NCBI GenBank assembly: GCA_937949945.1
Contig: CALFEQ010000084.1
Span: 62,001 to 126,000 of the forward strand
Origin: an uncultured Myxococcales bacterium
Lineage (GTDB): Bacteria; Myxococcota_A; Polyangia; Polyangiales; Polyangiaceae
Direction of reading: 5' to 3'
Length of the DNA: 64,000 nt
Positions 51,830 to 60,830 of the stretch are shown here, in pieces. Position numbers and translations under genes: made by a program. The notes beneath the pieces are model-generated. The model worked only from the letters and a program-made list of their open reading frames with translations. It did no database searches and was not told where the DNA came from. Positions within the stretch are counted from its first letter, which is position 1, and the number at the start of each line of letters is the position of its first letter.

Positions 51830-53272
51830 ATGCTTCCCGAAAAGAAGCAGGTCCTGATCGTCGACGACGAGCCGAACCTGCGGAAAATTCTCGCGGCACA
51901 GCTCTCGCGCGACGGCTACGACGTGCTGCTCGCAGAGGACGGCGAGCAGGGCCTCTCTTTGCTCCGTGAGCACCACATCGATCTCGTCGTCACCGACCTG
52001 AAGATGCCGAAGGTCGACGGGATGACGCTCCTCCGCGAGGCGCTCGCCGAGCAGCCGGAGCTTCCCATCATCGTGATCACCGCCCATGGCACGGTGGACA
52101 CGGCCGTCGAGGCGCTGAAGCTCGGGGCCTTCGACTACCTCACCAAGCCTTTCGACAAGGACGAGGTGCGGCAGGTCGTTGCCAAGGCGCTCAAGACGCG
52201 CGAGCTCGCCGGCGAGGAGGCCACGGCCGAGAACGTCAAGGAGGCCGAGGGCGCCCGCTTCGGGATCATCGGCCAGTCACCCGGCCTCACCGAGCTCTAC
52301 GCGGTGCTCGAGCGCGTGGCGGACAGCCCGACGACGGTGCTCATCACCGGTGAGAGCGGCACCGGCAAGGAGCTCGTCGCCCGGGCGCTCCACGATCACT
52401 CGTCGCGCAAGGGCAAGCCCTTCATCAAGGTGAACTGCGCCGCGATTCCGAAGGAGCTCATCGAGAGCGAGCTCTTCGGTTACGAGCGAGGCGCCTTCAC
52501 CGGCGCGGTCACGAGCAAGCCCGGCCGTTTCGAGCTCGCCAACGGCGGGACGCTTTTCCTGGACGAGATCGGCGAGATCCCGGTCGAGATGCAGGTCAAG
52601 CTGCTGCGCGCGCTCCAGGAGAGCGAGTTCGAGCGTGTCGGCGGCATCAAGACCATGCGCGTCGACGTCCGGCTCGTCGCGGCGACGAACCGCGATCTGA
52701 AGAAGCTCATCGCGCAGGGCGCGTTCCGCGAGGACCTGTTCTACCGCCTGAACGTCGTCTCGATCCGGCTGCCCGCGCTGCGCGAGCGCGCCTCGGACAT
52801 CCCGCTGCTCGTCGAGCACTTCCTCAAGAAGTTCAACGGGCGGCTGAAGAAGAACGTCGTCGGCGTCGAGCCGGACGCGCTCCAGCTCCTCACCAACTAC
52901 GCGTGGCCCGGCAACATCCGCGAGCTCGAGAACGTGATGGAGCGAGCCGTCCTCTTCTGCGACGGGCAGAAGCTCCGCGTCGAGGACCTCCCCGCCGAGC
53001 TCCGCGGGCCGAGCGGGACGTCGACGAGCTCGAGCGCTCCGCCGCTCGAGGCCGGCGTCGATCTCGGATCGCTGCCACCCGACGGAGGCCTCAAGGAGCA
53101 CGTGAAGTTCGCGATGAGCCGGCTCGAGCGCGATCTCGTGAGCCGAGCGCTCAAGCAGACGAACAACAACGTCACGCACGCTGCGCGCCTCCTCAAGATC
53201 TCGCGCAAGGGCCTGCAGCTCAAGATGAAGGAGCTCGGGCTGCGCGAAGGGACGGGCGAGAAGAACGAGTAG
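51830..53272 (+). CDS. NtrC-family sigma-54-dependent response regulator
   Basis: The 480-residue protein has a receiver at 1-120 with the acidic pair in DDEP, Asp 56 (VTDLKMP), Thr 84 (VITAHG) and Lys 106. The AAA+ domain at about 146-380 has Walker A GESGTGKE (174-181), GAFTGA (221-226, the sigma-54 contact), Walker B TLFLDE, and NIRELENVMERAV. A Fis-type helix-turn-helix is at about 428-468 (NNNVTHAARLLKISRKGLQLKMKEL). All catalytic parts are intact, so it should be a phosphorylation-dependent enhancer-binding activator. No kinase is adjacent. It is followed by a SUMF1 gene after 10 bases. Confidence 0.95.
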   Translation: MLPEKKQVLIVDDEPNLRKILAAQLSRDGYDVLLAEDGEQGLSLLREHHIDLVVTDLKMPKVDGMTLLREALAEQPELPIIVITAHGTVDTAVEALKLGAFDYLTKPFDKDEVRQVVAKALKTRELAGEEATAENVKEAEGARFGIIGQSPGLTELYAVLERVADSPTTVLITGESGTGKELVARALHDHSSRKGKPFIKVNCAAIPKELIESELFGYERGAFTGAVTSKPGRFELANGGTLFLDEIGEIPVEMQVKLLRALQESEFERVGGIKTMRVDVRLVAATNRDLKKLIAQGAFREDLFYRLNVVSIRLPALRERASDIPLLVEHFLKKFNGRLKKNVVGVEPDALQLLTNYAWPGNIRELENVMERAVLFCDGQKLRVEDLPAELRGPSGTSTSSSAPPLEAGVDLGSLPPDGGLKEHVKFAMSRLERDLVSRALKQTNNNVTHAARLLKISRKGLQLKMKELGLREGTGEKNE

Positions 53273-53282
53273 AGGCGCCGCC

Positions 53283-54479
53283 GTGTCGAGCAGTATCCGG
53301 CGGCGTTCCTCACCGCTCCTCTTCGCGATCTCGCTCCTCTCGGTGTGCGTCGCCGCCGGGTGTCGCGGCAAGGACGGTGACGCGGGCGCGTCCTCCGTGC
53401 CGAGCGCGGAGGCGTCGATCTCGTCGTGGCCGTCCGTGGTCGCGAGCGGCGAGAGCTTCGGCGCGCCGAGGCCGGGGATGGCGTTCATCCCGGCGGGCAC
53501 GCTGCGGGCGGGCACACCTCCCGATCGCGCCCCTCGCATCCCCGACGAGGAGATGCCGGGCGTGCCCGTGGAGATGGGTGCGTTCTACATCGATCTGCTC
53601 CCGTGGCCGAACGAGCCGAACGCGATCCCGACGACGAACGTCTCGCGCGACGAGGCCGAGCAGCTCTGCGCGACCAAGGGCAAGCGGCTCTGCACGGAGC
53701 TCGAGTGGGAGCGCGCGTGCAAGGGGCCGGACAACACGATGTACGAGTACGGCGACGTCTACCGCAAGGACGTCTGCGGGACGGGCGTGCCGATCGAGCA
53801 GGCGTCGCGCCGTCCCACCGGCGAGCACGCGCACTGCAAGAGCGGCTTCGGCGTGCTCGAGATGCACGGCGGCGTCTTCGAGTGGACTTCGAGCAACTGG
53901 GGCCGCGGCTCGCGCGACGGCGCGCAGGGCGTCCTCCGCGGCGGCAACTCGGTCGCGGGCGAGCTCGTCGGCCGCTGCGCGAACGCGATCGCGCGGACGC
54001 CGACGAAGAAATCGCCGACGATGGGCTTCCGCTGCTGCGCCGGCCCGAAGAACGAGGCAGAGGTGAAGCTCGAGCTGGTCGGGACGCCGGGCCTCGCGAT
54101 GGCGAACCCCACGCGGGCCAAGCCGTGGACCGCGGCGATCGCGGAGGCCGTCGGGAACGGCGCGACGGAGATCGACCCGAAGTCGCTCCACGCCTGGACG
54201 TGGATCCCGGTCGCGAACGAGGAGCTGGTGATCGCGCTCGGCTGCACGATTGCACCGCGAGGATGTGGTGTCGTCGTGGGGCGCCCCTCTTCCGACGATG
54301 CGGGCGCCGCCGGTCCCGTGCTCGCGTCGGCCTCGTCGGGCAAGGACCTCGCGGAGGTCGCGCGCTTCGGCAGCCCGCGTCACCTCCGCTTCCGCGCGCT
54401 CGACCCGCGCGGCGTCTTTGCTCGCGACATCACGTACTCCTACGGGCGCGTGGAAATCGGCGCGATCAAGCGGCCTTGA
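53283..54479 (+). CDS. SUMF1/FGE-family lipoprotein
   Basis: The 398-residue protein has a signal and a lipobox-like VAAGC (Cys 27). Residues 60-260 resemble the formylglycine-generating/SUMF1 fold: MAFIPAGTLRAGT, TNVSRDEAEQLCATKGKRLCTELEWERACKG, LEMHGGVFEWTSS, LRGGN and GRCANAIARTPTKKSPTMGFRC. In the place of the two active-site cysteines of FGE only one (GRC) is kept, and the other position reads Glu, so FGE activity is doubtful. In Myxococcota such proteins usually act as periplasmic or surface partners of kinases or proteases. It starts with GTG 10 bases after the NtrC-type gene, so the two are likely one operon. Confidence 0.8.
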   Translation: MSSSIRRRSSPLLFAISLLSVCVAAGCRGKDGDAGASSVPSAEASISSWPSVVASGESFGAPRPGMAFIPAGTLRAGTPPDRAPRIPDEEMPGVPVEMGAFYIDLLPWPNEPNAIPTTNVSRDEAEQLCATKGKRLCTELEWERACKGPDNTMYEYGDVYRKDVCGTGVPIEQASRRPTGEHAHCKSGFGVLEMHGGVFEWTSSNWGRGSRDGAQGVLRGGNSVAGELVGRCANAIARTPTKKSPTMGFRCCAGPKNEAEVKLELVGTPGLAMANPTRAKPWTAAIAEAVGNGATEIDPKSLHAWTWIPVANEELVIALGCTIAPRGCGVVVGRPSSDDAGAAGPVLASASSGKDLAEVARFGSPRHLRFRALDPRGVFARDITYSYGRVEIGAIKRP

Positions 54480-54730
54480 GGAGCCCACCCACCGACCGGC
54501 TCTCCGAGAAACGTCCTCCGAACGGGTGACGCGCTCGTTCCGGGGAACCTTTTCCGGTCCGGCCTGTCTCTCTCCCCGACGACGCTGGCACGCGGGGAGC
54601 GGAGGCTCGGGAGCGCCCGAGCGTGACGCATGCGCGGGGGTTCCCCGCCGCGTGAGGAGCGCGTCGGCCAGAGGAACCAACCGCCGGGGACGCCGGGCGG
54701 CGCTGCCGCTCTGCGTCGAGATCGACCACC

Positions 54731-56272
54731 ATGAGCACCTACGCGTTCTCGAATCCGTTCCGACCGTTCAACCCCTTCCTGCCGAACGACGCCGACGTGT
54801 CGATCGACGTCGCGGACTCCGCGGACGCGAGCGAGGTGTCCTATACCCTCGTGCAGAGCGGCCCGGCGGTCGCGCCCGAGGAGGTCGAGTCGCATCTCGA
54901 CGCGATCGAGGTGCGCGTCCGCTGGGGTACGCAGGTGCTGTCGCTCGTGCACCTCGAGCGCGGCAAGGGGTTCTCGATCGGAGAGGGCGGCGACTTCGTC
55001 GTCCCGGAGCTCGAGGGCCGAAGGACGCCGATCGTGGAGAGCCGCATGGGCGTCGCCCACGCCATCGTCCCCGAGGGCGCGACCGCGACGCTGAGCAAGG
55101 AGGGCGAGCCTCCGCGTCCGATCGCCGCCGGCGAGGAGATCGCGCTCGCGGAAGGGATGCTGGTCACCATCGAGCTCGGCTCCGTCACGTTCGAGATCAC
55201 GACCGTGCGCGCCGGCAAGAAGATCCCGATCGGGTTCCTCGGCGCGCTCGCCTCGGGCGCCGCCGCGTGCATCGGCCTCTCGTTCCTCGGCCACGCTGCG
55301 ATCGTCGCGTCGCTCGCGATGTTCATGCCGAGCATGAACGCGGACGACGCCGAGAACATCTCCCGCGACCAGATCCTGACGATGCAGGCGCTGCTCGATG
55401 CCTCCGCGGTGCGCGAGCAGGACCGGTTGAAGGACGAGCGCGCCGCCGACGCCGAGGAGTCGGGCGGCGGGAGCAAGGGCGGCGAGCCTCACAAGGGCGA
55501 GAGCGGCGCGGCCGGCACGACGAGGCCGGTGACGACGACGGGCCACATGGCCTTCCGCGGCAACGACGCCGACGTGCGCCTCTCCCGTCGCGACGAGCTG
55601 ACGCTCGCGCGCGAGGGCGGCTTCATCGGGATCCTGAACTCGGGTCTCGTGCCGACCGGCCCGACGAGCCCGTGGGCGACCGACACGCAGCTCGGTCAGG
55701 ATCCCGAGAACAAGATCGGATCGATGTTCGGCGCGAACGCTGACGACATGATGGGCTACGGGCTCGGGCTCTCCGGCTACGGCGAGGGCGGCGGCGGCAA
55801 CGGTCTCGGCATCGGCATCGACGGCATCGGGAGCACCGTCGGCGGTGGCGGTGGCGGGACCGGCGAGTGGGGCTTCGGCAAGGGCGACAAGGACGGCTGG
55901 GGCAACGGCCACGGCCCCGGCCGCGGCGGTCACACCCCGAAGCCGCCGAGGCTCCGAGAGGTGAAGGTCGACACGAACGGCCGCCTCCCCGCCGAGGTCA
56001 TCCAGCGCATCGTCCGCCAGAACTTCGGCCGCTTCCGCCTCTGCTACGAGTCGGGCTTGCGCCAGAACCCCGGCCTGCAGGGCCGCGTGGCGACGAAGTT
56101 CGTCATCGGTCGCGACGGCCACGTCGCCCAGGCACAAGACGCCGGCTCCGATCTGCCGAGCCAAAAGGTCGTGAGCTGCGTCGTCCGTAGCTTCGCCAAC
56201 CTGTCCTTCCCGCCGCCGGAAGGCGGCGTCGCGACGGTCGTGTACCCGATCGTGCTGACGCCGGGCGAGTGA
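54731..56272 (+). CDS. AgmX/PglI C-terminal protein with FHA-like N-terminus and a Gly-rich linker
   Basis: In the 513-residue protein, residues 60-165 form a beta-rich segment reminiscent of an FHA-like fold (VRVRWGTQVLSLVHLERGKGFSIGEGGDFVV). One membrane span lies at about 168-198 (IPIGFLGALASGAAACIGLSFLG). A Gly-rich, charged linker follows (about 235-420, GEGGGGNGLGIGIDGIG), and an AgmX/PglI domain (about 430-512) has FRLCYESGLRQNPGLQGRV, FVIGRDGHV and CVVRSFANLSFPPPEGG. It is the second AgmX-type protein in this window; the family includes the gliding-motility protein AgmX. No ribosome site is obvious. Perhaps part of an envelope or motility complex. Confidence 0.82.
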   Translation: MSTYAFSNPFRPFNPFLPNDADVSIDVADSADASEVSYTLVQSGPAVAPEEVESHLDAIEVRVRWGTQVLSLVHLERGKGFSIGEGGDFVVPELEGRRTPIVESRMGVAHAIVPEGATATLSKEGEPPRPIAAGEEIALAEGMLVTIELGSVTFEITTVRAGKKIPIGFLGALASGAAACIGLSFLGHAAIVASLAMFMPSMNADDAENISRDQILTMQALLDASAVREQDRLKDERAADAEESGGGSKGGEPHKGESGAAGTTRPVTTTGHMAFRGNDADVRLSRRDELTLAREGGFIGILNSGLVPTGPTSPWATDTQLGQDPENKIGSMFGANADDMMGYGLGLSGYGEGGGGNGLGIGIDGIGSTVGGGGGGTGEWGFGKGDKDGWGNGHGPGRGGHTPKPPRLREVKVDTNGRLPAEVIQRIVRQNFGRFRLCYESGLRQNPGLQGRVATKFVIGRDGHVAQAQDAGSDLPSQKVVSCVVRSFANLSFPPPEGGVATVVYPIVLTPGE

Positions 56273-56331
56273 AGAGCCCGGCCGCGGAGCTCGGCCGACC
56301 GAAACGCCGTCACGGTGGGCGCCGCCGATGT

Positions 56332-56337
56332 TAGGCT
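56332..56337 (+). promoter_or_regulatory. TAnnnT -10 candidate for a leaderless gene
   Basis: TAGGCT ends 9 bases before the GTG at 56347. There is no ribosome site. Confidence 0.35.
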
Positions 56338-56346
56338 GGCGCCGCC

Positions 56347-57624
56347 GTGCTCCGGTTGGCCGTGCCGCTTCTGCTCGTCCTCGCCGGTGCGATCTCGGGC
56401 TGCGAGAGCCTCACCGAGGACGCGCGCTGCGCCTACGTCGAGGATCCCTCGCTCGCTCCCGGCGAGCGCGCCTCGGCGTGCCTGCCGTCCGGGTTCCCCG
56501 AGGAGGCGTCTTGGGCACGCAACGTGGGCGGCATCGTCTGGCGCGGCGAAGATCGCGCCTCGGGCGCGACCGTGACGATCGAGCCGCGGCCCCGCTCGGG
56601 AGGAGAGCGCGTGGTCCACTCGATGATCACCGACGCCGCCGGCGCGTTCACCTTTCACGACGTGACGCTGCCGTACGACATGACGGTGCGGCACGGGCAG
56701 GACGTGCTCGTCTACCGCGGACTGCGCGCCCGCTACATCGAGCCGTCGATCGCGATCGAGCCGCGCGGGCTTCCCCGCGCATGGCAGGCGAAGGTCGACG
56801 TGCGCCTCGACGCGCCCCTGTCCGAGCGGGGCAAGCTCGCCTTCTTCGCGACGGGCGCGAGCGCCATCACGGCGACCGGCGATCTCGAGACCGGGGTGTC
56901 GATCGTCGGGCGCGAGTACTCGTTCGAGGCCACGCTCCACGCCGTCGAGTACGAGGAAGGCAAGGGCCTCGAGAGCGCGCGGGCGTACGGCAAGGTCGAC
57001 GTGGACGTCACCGCCGCTCGGTCGCAGCTCGTCGTGCTGCACCTCGATCCGATCACCACCTTCGCCGAGCCGACGATCGTGGTCACCGCTCCCGCGGGCT
57101 TCCAGGCGACCACCGCCGATCTGCGCGTGGGGTTCACCCCACGGAGCGACGCGCACTTCGCCACGATCCCGCTCGGGGTCAAAGCGAGGCTGCCGTTCAT
57201 CCCGGATGCGGGTTACACGTTTCGCGTCCGCGCCGAGCGCGACGGCGAGATCGTGGACTCCGGCGAGGTCGGGTTCGACCTCTTCGCCGAACAGACGTCG
57301 TACGCGCTGCCGGAGCCGCTTCGCGTCGAAGCTCCGGCGGAAGGCGCGAGCCTCGGCCCGGGCGATCCTCTCGTCGTCGACGGAGCCGGCGTCCTCGAGC
57401 ACGTGCTCGTTCCCGTGGAGGGCGGCCCGTCGATTCGGATCGTGGCGAAGGACAGCCGGACGGAGCTGCCGGATCGCTCGATGCTCGGAGGGGCCGCCGG
57501 CGCCTACAGGTGGACGGTGCACGGCTACCCGACGCTGCGGCTGGCCGACGAGCTGTCGGGCATCGACGCGCGCCGCTACCGGTCGATGGCCGCGTCGAAG
57601 CCGCGGGTCGTCGAGCTGCGGTGA
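56347..57624 (+). CDS. Lipoprotein with beta-sandwich repeats, function unknown
   Basis: The 425-residue protein has a signal with lipobox ISGC (Cys 19). The rest is beta-rich with several Ig- or carboxypeptidase-regulatory-like units; residues 58-110 (SWARNVGGIVWRGEDRASGATVTIEP, then SMITDAAGAFTFHDVTLPYDMTV) match a carboxypeptidase-regulatory-like beta domain, and similar strand patterns recur later (about 225-340). Such proteins are often surface binding proteins. Start is GTG 56347. A terminator follows at 57640. Probably a single-gene transcript. Confidence 0.75.
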   Translation: MLRLAVPLLLVLAGAISGCESLTEDARCAYVEDPSLAPGERASACLPSGFPEEASWARNVGGIVWRGEDRASGATVTIEPRPRSGGERVVHSMITDAAGAFTFHDVTLPYDMTVRHGQDVLVYRGLRARYIEPSIAIEPRGLPRAWQAKVDVRLDAPLSERGKLAFFATGASAITATGDLETGVSIVGREYSFEATLHAVEYEEGKGLESARAYGKVDVDVTAARSQLVVLHLDPITTFAEPTIVVTAPAGFQATTADLRVGFTPRSDAHFATIPLGVKARLPFIPDAGYTFRVRAERDGEIVDSGEVGFDLFAEQTSYALPEPLRVEAPAEGASLGPGDPLVVDGAGVLEHVLVPVEGGPSIRIVAKDSRTELPDRSMLGGAAGAYRWTVHGYPTLRLADELSGIDARRYRSMAASKPRVVELR

Positions 57625-57639
57625 GCGGGCACCTCCGAG

Positions 57640-57661
57640 GGCGGGCTTCGTGCCCGCCTTT
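57640..57661 (+). terminator. Intrinsic terminator
   Basis: GGCGGGC and GCCCGCC pair around TTCGT with TTT following, 15 bases past the lipoprotein stop. Confidence 0.65.
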
Positions 57662-57694
57662 ACGGCGGGAAGAGAGTCGCCTAATAGGTCCGGC

Positions 57695-58612
57695 GTGGAG
57701 CCCGCAGCGTCGACATCGGAGCAAGGACGTAAACAGGATGTGAGCGCCCCGCGCGCGCGGGCCTGCGAGGTCTGCGGGGGCCTCTCGTTCTCGGAGCTCG
57801 GCGAGAAGAACGAGCACCGGTTCGAGCGATGCGCCCGGTGTGGTCTCGAGCGGATCGAGCCGCAGCCGACCGACGAGACGCTCGACCGAATCTACGGGGA
57901 GCACTACTACGACGCATGGGGGCTGCGGACCGACGAGGCCACGGTCGAGATCCTGAAGCGTGGCACGTTCACGCGGATCATTCGCGGGCTCGGACCGCTC
58001 CGCACCGGGGCCCGGGTGCTCGACTGCGGCGCGGCGACCGGCTTCTTGATGCGCGTCGCTCGCGATGCGGGCTACGAGGCCTACGGCATCGAGCTCTCCG
58101 AGTTCGGCGCGAACAAGATCGCGGAGGTCTTCGGACGTGATCGCGTCCACCAGGGGCACCTCGAAGACGCGCCGTTCCCCGACGGGCACTTCGACGCCAT
58201 CTTCATGTGCGACTTCCTCGAGCACGTGCGGGACCCGGAGCGCATCCTCCGTCGCGCGCACGCCTTGCTCGCGCCCGGCGGGAAGATCGCCATCTCGACC
58301 CCCAGGGTCGGCTCGTTCACGCACGCCGCGATGGGGCTGAAGTGGACGCACTACAAGGTCGAGCACCTCTACTACTTCAGCCTGAAGAACCTCCGCATGC
58401 TCCTCGAGCGGCTCGGCTTCGGCGACTTCCGCGGGAAGACGCTCGTGAAGACGATGAACCTCCGGTACATCGCCCACCAGTTCGACGTGTACCCGCATCC
58501 GCTCCTCACGCCCGTCGTCCGGACGCTCACGCGTGCGCTGCCGGCGGGGCTGACGTCGCGGACGTTCCCCATCGCGATGGGCGAGCTCGTCGCGTACGCG
58601 ACGAAGCGCTAG
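57695..58612 (+). CDS. Class I SAM-dependent methyltransferase with zinc-ribbon-like N-terminus
   Basis: The 305-residue protein has CEVCGG and CARCG (about 26-51), a Cys4 cluster that likely binds zinc. The methyltransferase fold follows (about 100-240): VLDCGAATGFLMRVARDAGYEAYGIELS as SAM loop, GHLEDAPFPDGHFDAIFMCDFLEHVRDPERIL as the acidic/motif II part, and LLAPGGKIAIST. It resembles the sugar or surface-glycan methyltransferases with an N-terminal zinc finger. It lies directly before (convergent to) a glycosyltransferase run and probably modifies a surface sugar. I chose GTG 57695 (AGGTCCGGC upstream); GTG 57740 is an alternative. Confidence 0.85.
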   Translation: MEPAASTSEQGRKQDVSAPRARACEVCGGLSFSELGEKNEHRFERCARCGLERIEPQPTDETLDRIYGEHYYDAWGLRTDEATVEILKRGTFTRIIRGLGPLRTGARVLDCGAATGFLMRVARDAGYEAYGIELSEFGANKIAEVFGRDRVHQGHLEDAPFPDGHFDAIFMCDFLEHVRDPERILRRAHALLAPGGKIAISTPRVGSFTHAAMGLKWTHYKVEHLYYFSLKNLRMLLERLGFGDFRGKTLVKTMNLRYIAHQFDVYPHPLLTPVVRTLTRALPAGLTSRTFPIAMGELVAYATKR

Positions 58613-58641
58613 GAGCCAGGCGTCGGAGGCGGTATGGGCGC

Positions 58642-58664
58642 GCCGCGGGCCCACGCCCCGCGGC
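58642..58664. terminator. Hairpin between convergent genes
   Basis: GCCGCGGG and CCCGCGGC pair perfectly around CCCACGC, between the methyltransferase stop and the GT9 stop. There is no T-tract. Confidence 0.45.
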
Positions 58665-58678
58665 TGCGCCGTCTGCGC

Positions 58679-59944
58679 TCAGACGCGGCTGCTCGCGGGC
58701 TGGTTGCTCGCGGGCTGCGTCGCCTGCTCGAGCTTGGGGAGCAGGGCGTGCACGTCGCTCATCACGCGATCCACGGGCACGGTTCGCGCCGGGACGTTCG
58801 AGATCACGTCGATCGGCTTGCCGGCGACCGCGTCCTTGCCGTTGTAGACGGTGAAGAGCGGGAGCGAGTAGAGGTCGGGCGCCACGCAGCGCGCGCGCGA
58901 GGCCAGCGGCGCGAACAGCGTCGGCGTGTCCGCGAAGAACAGGCCGATGACCGGCGTGTCGACGAGGCAGGCCAGGTGCATCGGCCCGGAGTCGTTCGAG
59001 ACGAGCAGATCGGTGATCGAGAACAGCGCGAGCAGCCGGCGCAAATTGAGCTCGCCGGCGACGGACGTCGCGCGCGGGCTGCCCACCCGCTTCACGATGC
59101 GCTCGACGTACGCGCGATCGCCCTTCGCGCCGATGAAGACCACGTGCGTGTCGCCGTACTCGTTCAGGATCCGCTGGGTGAGCTCCGCGTAGCGCTCCTC
59201 GGGCCACTTGCGGACCTCCGGGGCGAGCTCCGGCGAGGTGTTCGGGTTGACGACGACGAGGCGGCGACCCGACGCGCCTTGCGTCGCGAGGATGCGCCGG
59301 ACTTCGGCGACGTCGGCAGGATCGACCGAGACGCGCGGGTACGTGTACTTCCTCCGGAACTCGTCGAACTGGAGGTAGTAGAGGTCCTGCGTCTTCAGCA
59401 GGTACACGAGGGAGAGGAAGATGTCCTTCGTGTGGTAGTAGTGGTTGTACGAGCCCGGCACGTCGAGCAGCGTCATGCGCCACGGCTCGGGCGTGAGGCA
59501 GAAGCCCGCCGACCGCGGGATGCCGGCGAGGCTGCCGAGCACCAGCGGGAACTTCGCGAAGAACTCGAAGTCGAGGAGCAGATCGATCTTCTCGCGACGG
59601 AGACCGCGCGCCACCTCGTACGTCGTGCGCGTGAACGCCGACGCCGACGAGTTGTCGATGAACCACTGGCGGTCGGTTTTCCCGAGGATGTCGAGGATCT
59701 CACGGTTCGACGTGAACGTGATGAAGTGGATCTCCGCTTCGGGGTAGACCTCGCGCAGCGCCTGGAGGCTCGGCGACGCCACCACGATCGAGCCCATGCC
59801 GAAGAACTTGGCGACGGCGATTTTCCGGATCGGCGCGTCGCTCACCGGTCGCGTCGGGCGAAGCTTCTTCACGGCGGCGAGGACGGAGCAGGCGGCGTTG
59901 CCCACCTGGTTGTCGATCTGCCGCATCAGGCGAATGTCGAACAT
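58679..59944 (-). CDS. Glycosyltransferase family 9 (heptosyltransferase-like)
   Basis: The 421-residue protein matches the ADP-heptose/LPS heptosyltransferase family: FFGMGSIVVASPSLQALREVYPEAEIHFIT near the N-terminus, KIDLLLDFEFFAKFPLVLG, and the donor-binding half with VVVNPNTSP, WPEERYAELTQ and LLVSNDSGPMHLACLVDTPVIGLF. It should transfer a heptose or other sugar to a lipid A-core-like or surface glycan acceptor at the inner membrane. GAGGAG precedes the ATG at 59944; 14 upstream codons were dropped. Last gene of a minus-strand glycan run after FkbM. Confidence 0.93.
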   Translation of the reverse strand: MFDIRLMRQIDNQVGNAACSVLAAVKKLRPTRPVSDAPIRKIAVAKFFGMGSIVVASPSLQALREVYPEAEIHFITFTSNREILDILGKTDRQWFIDNSSASAFTRTTYEVARGLRREKIDLLLDFEFFAKFPLVLGSLAGIPRSAGFCLTPEPWRMTLLDVPGSYNHYYHTKDIFLSLVYLLKTQDLYYLQFDEFRRKYTYPRVSVDPADVAEVRRILATQGASGRRLVVVNPNTSPELAPEVRKWPEERYAELTQRILNEYGDTHVVFIGAKGDRAYVERIVKRVGSPRATSVAGELNLRRLLALFSITDLLVSNDSGPMHLACLVDTPVIGLFFADTPTLFAPLASRARCVAPDLYSLPLFTVYNGKDAVAGKPIDVISNVPARTVPVDRVMSDVHALLPKLEQATQPASNQPASSRV

Positions 59945-60020
59945 GCGCGCGCTCCTCTCGGCCGCTCGGGCGAGCGCATGTGCCACCTGGTCAGGGTAGC
60001 GTCAAGCCCGCCGCATTCGT

Positions 60021-60830
60021 TCAGCGTCGCCGGAACACCCCGATGCCGGCGTCTTCGTCCTCGCTGACGAGGACGTCCAGTACGAACCCGTGGCGCGCGA
60101 ACGCCTCCTCGACCTTCGCGCGCGACGTGATCCAGTTGTGCCACTCGATCACCACGGCGTCGGTGATCGCGAGCAGTTCCGCGAGGTTCTCCAGGGCCGT
60201 GAGCTCGAAGCCTTCGATGTCGATCTTCAGCAAATCGACCCGGCGATCGCCCGCCATGGCCCGCCATTCGGCGTAGACGTCGACGCACGGCATGATCGTC
60301 GCGGTGACGTCGCCCTTCAGCGGGACGAGCGGGTTGAAGTGGGGCTGGGCGGACGCCGAGACGTTCGAGCCGGACATGTAGAGCGGCGCCTCGCGGACGT
60401 CCGACGGATGGCCGACGAGGCCGTGGACGACCCGAATCCCGGAGAAGCCGTTCACGTGGGCGTGCCAGCGCGCTTCCTCGACCACGACGGGGTTCGCGTC
60501 GACCGCCAGTCCCAGGATGTCGCGATTCCCCGTGCGATCGACGGCGTCGCAGAGGAAGTACCCCACGTTGGTACCGAGGTCGACGAACGTCTCGACGGAA
60601 CGGCCCTCGAACGCCTTCGCGTAGACGCCGCGATTGAAGATCTCGTCGGCGACCATCAACGACTCGAGGTAGCGTATCCGGTATTGGAGCTTCTCCCGGC
60701 GGGTACGGCGGACGATCGGCCTCCGCTCGAGGACGACGCTCGCGGCGCGCTGCAGGCGCATCCGTCGAATGAGGGAGTGCACGGTGGGCATCCCTGCGAG
60801 CGTCGAGATCAGCGTGGGAGACAGCGTCAT
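60021..60830 (-). CDS. FkbM-family methyltransferase
   Basis: The 269-residue protein has the FkbM motif FVDLGTNVGYFLCDAV (about 82-97), then the acidic DANPVVVEEARWHAHVNG and the late VDLLKIDIEGFELTALENL, a family hallmark. It O-methylates sugars or similar groups of surface glycans and natural products. An N-terminal basic segment (20-60) is typical of the family. It overlaps the stop of the large GT-C/WbsX gene by 4 bases, so the two are coupled. Followed by the GT9 gene. Confidence 0.92.
   Translation of the reverse strand: MTLSPTLISTLAGMPTVHSLIRRMRLQRAASVVLERRPIVRRTRREKLQYRIRYLESLMVADEIFNRGVYAKAFEGRSVETFVDLGTNVGYFLCDAVDRTGNRDILGLAVDANPVVVEEARWHAHVNGFSGIRVVHGLVGHPSDVREAPLYMSGSNVSASAQPHFNPLVPLKGDVTATIMPCVDVYAEWRAMAGDRRVDLLKIDIEGFELTALENLAELLAITDAVVIEWHNWITSRAKVEEAFARHGFVLDVLVSEDEDAGIGVFRRR

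Noticed and set aside
49275..51857. An 860-codon open frame on the plus strand
   Set aside because: Antisense of the flippase-like and GT-C genes, with Arg/Asp/Glu-rich composition.
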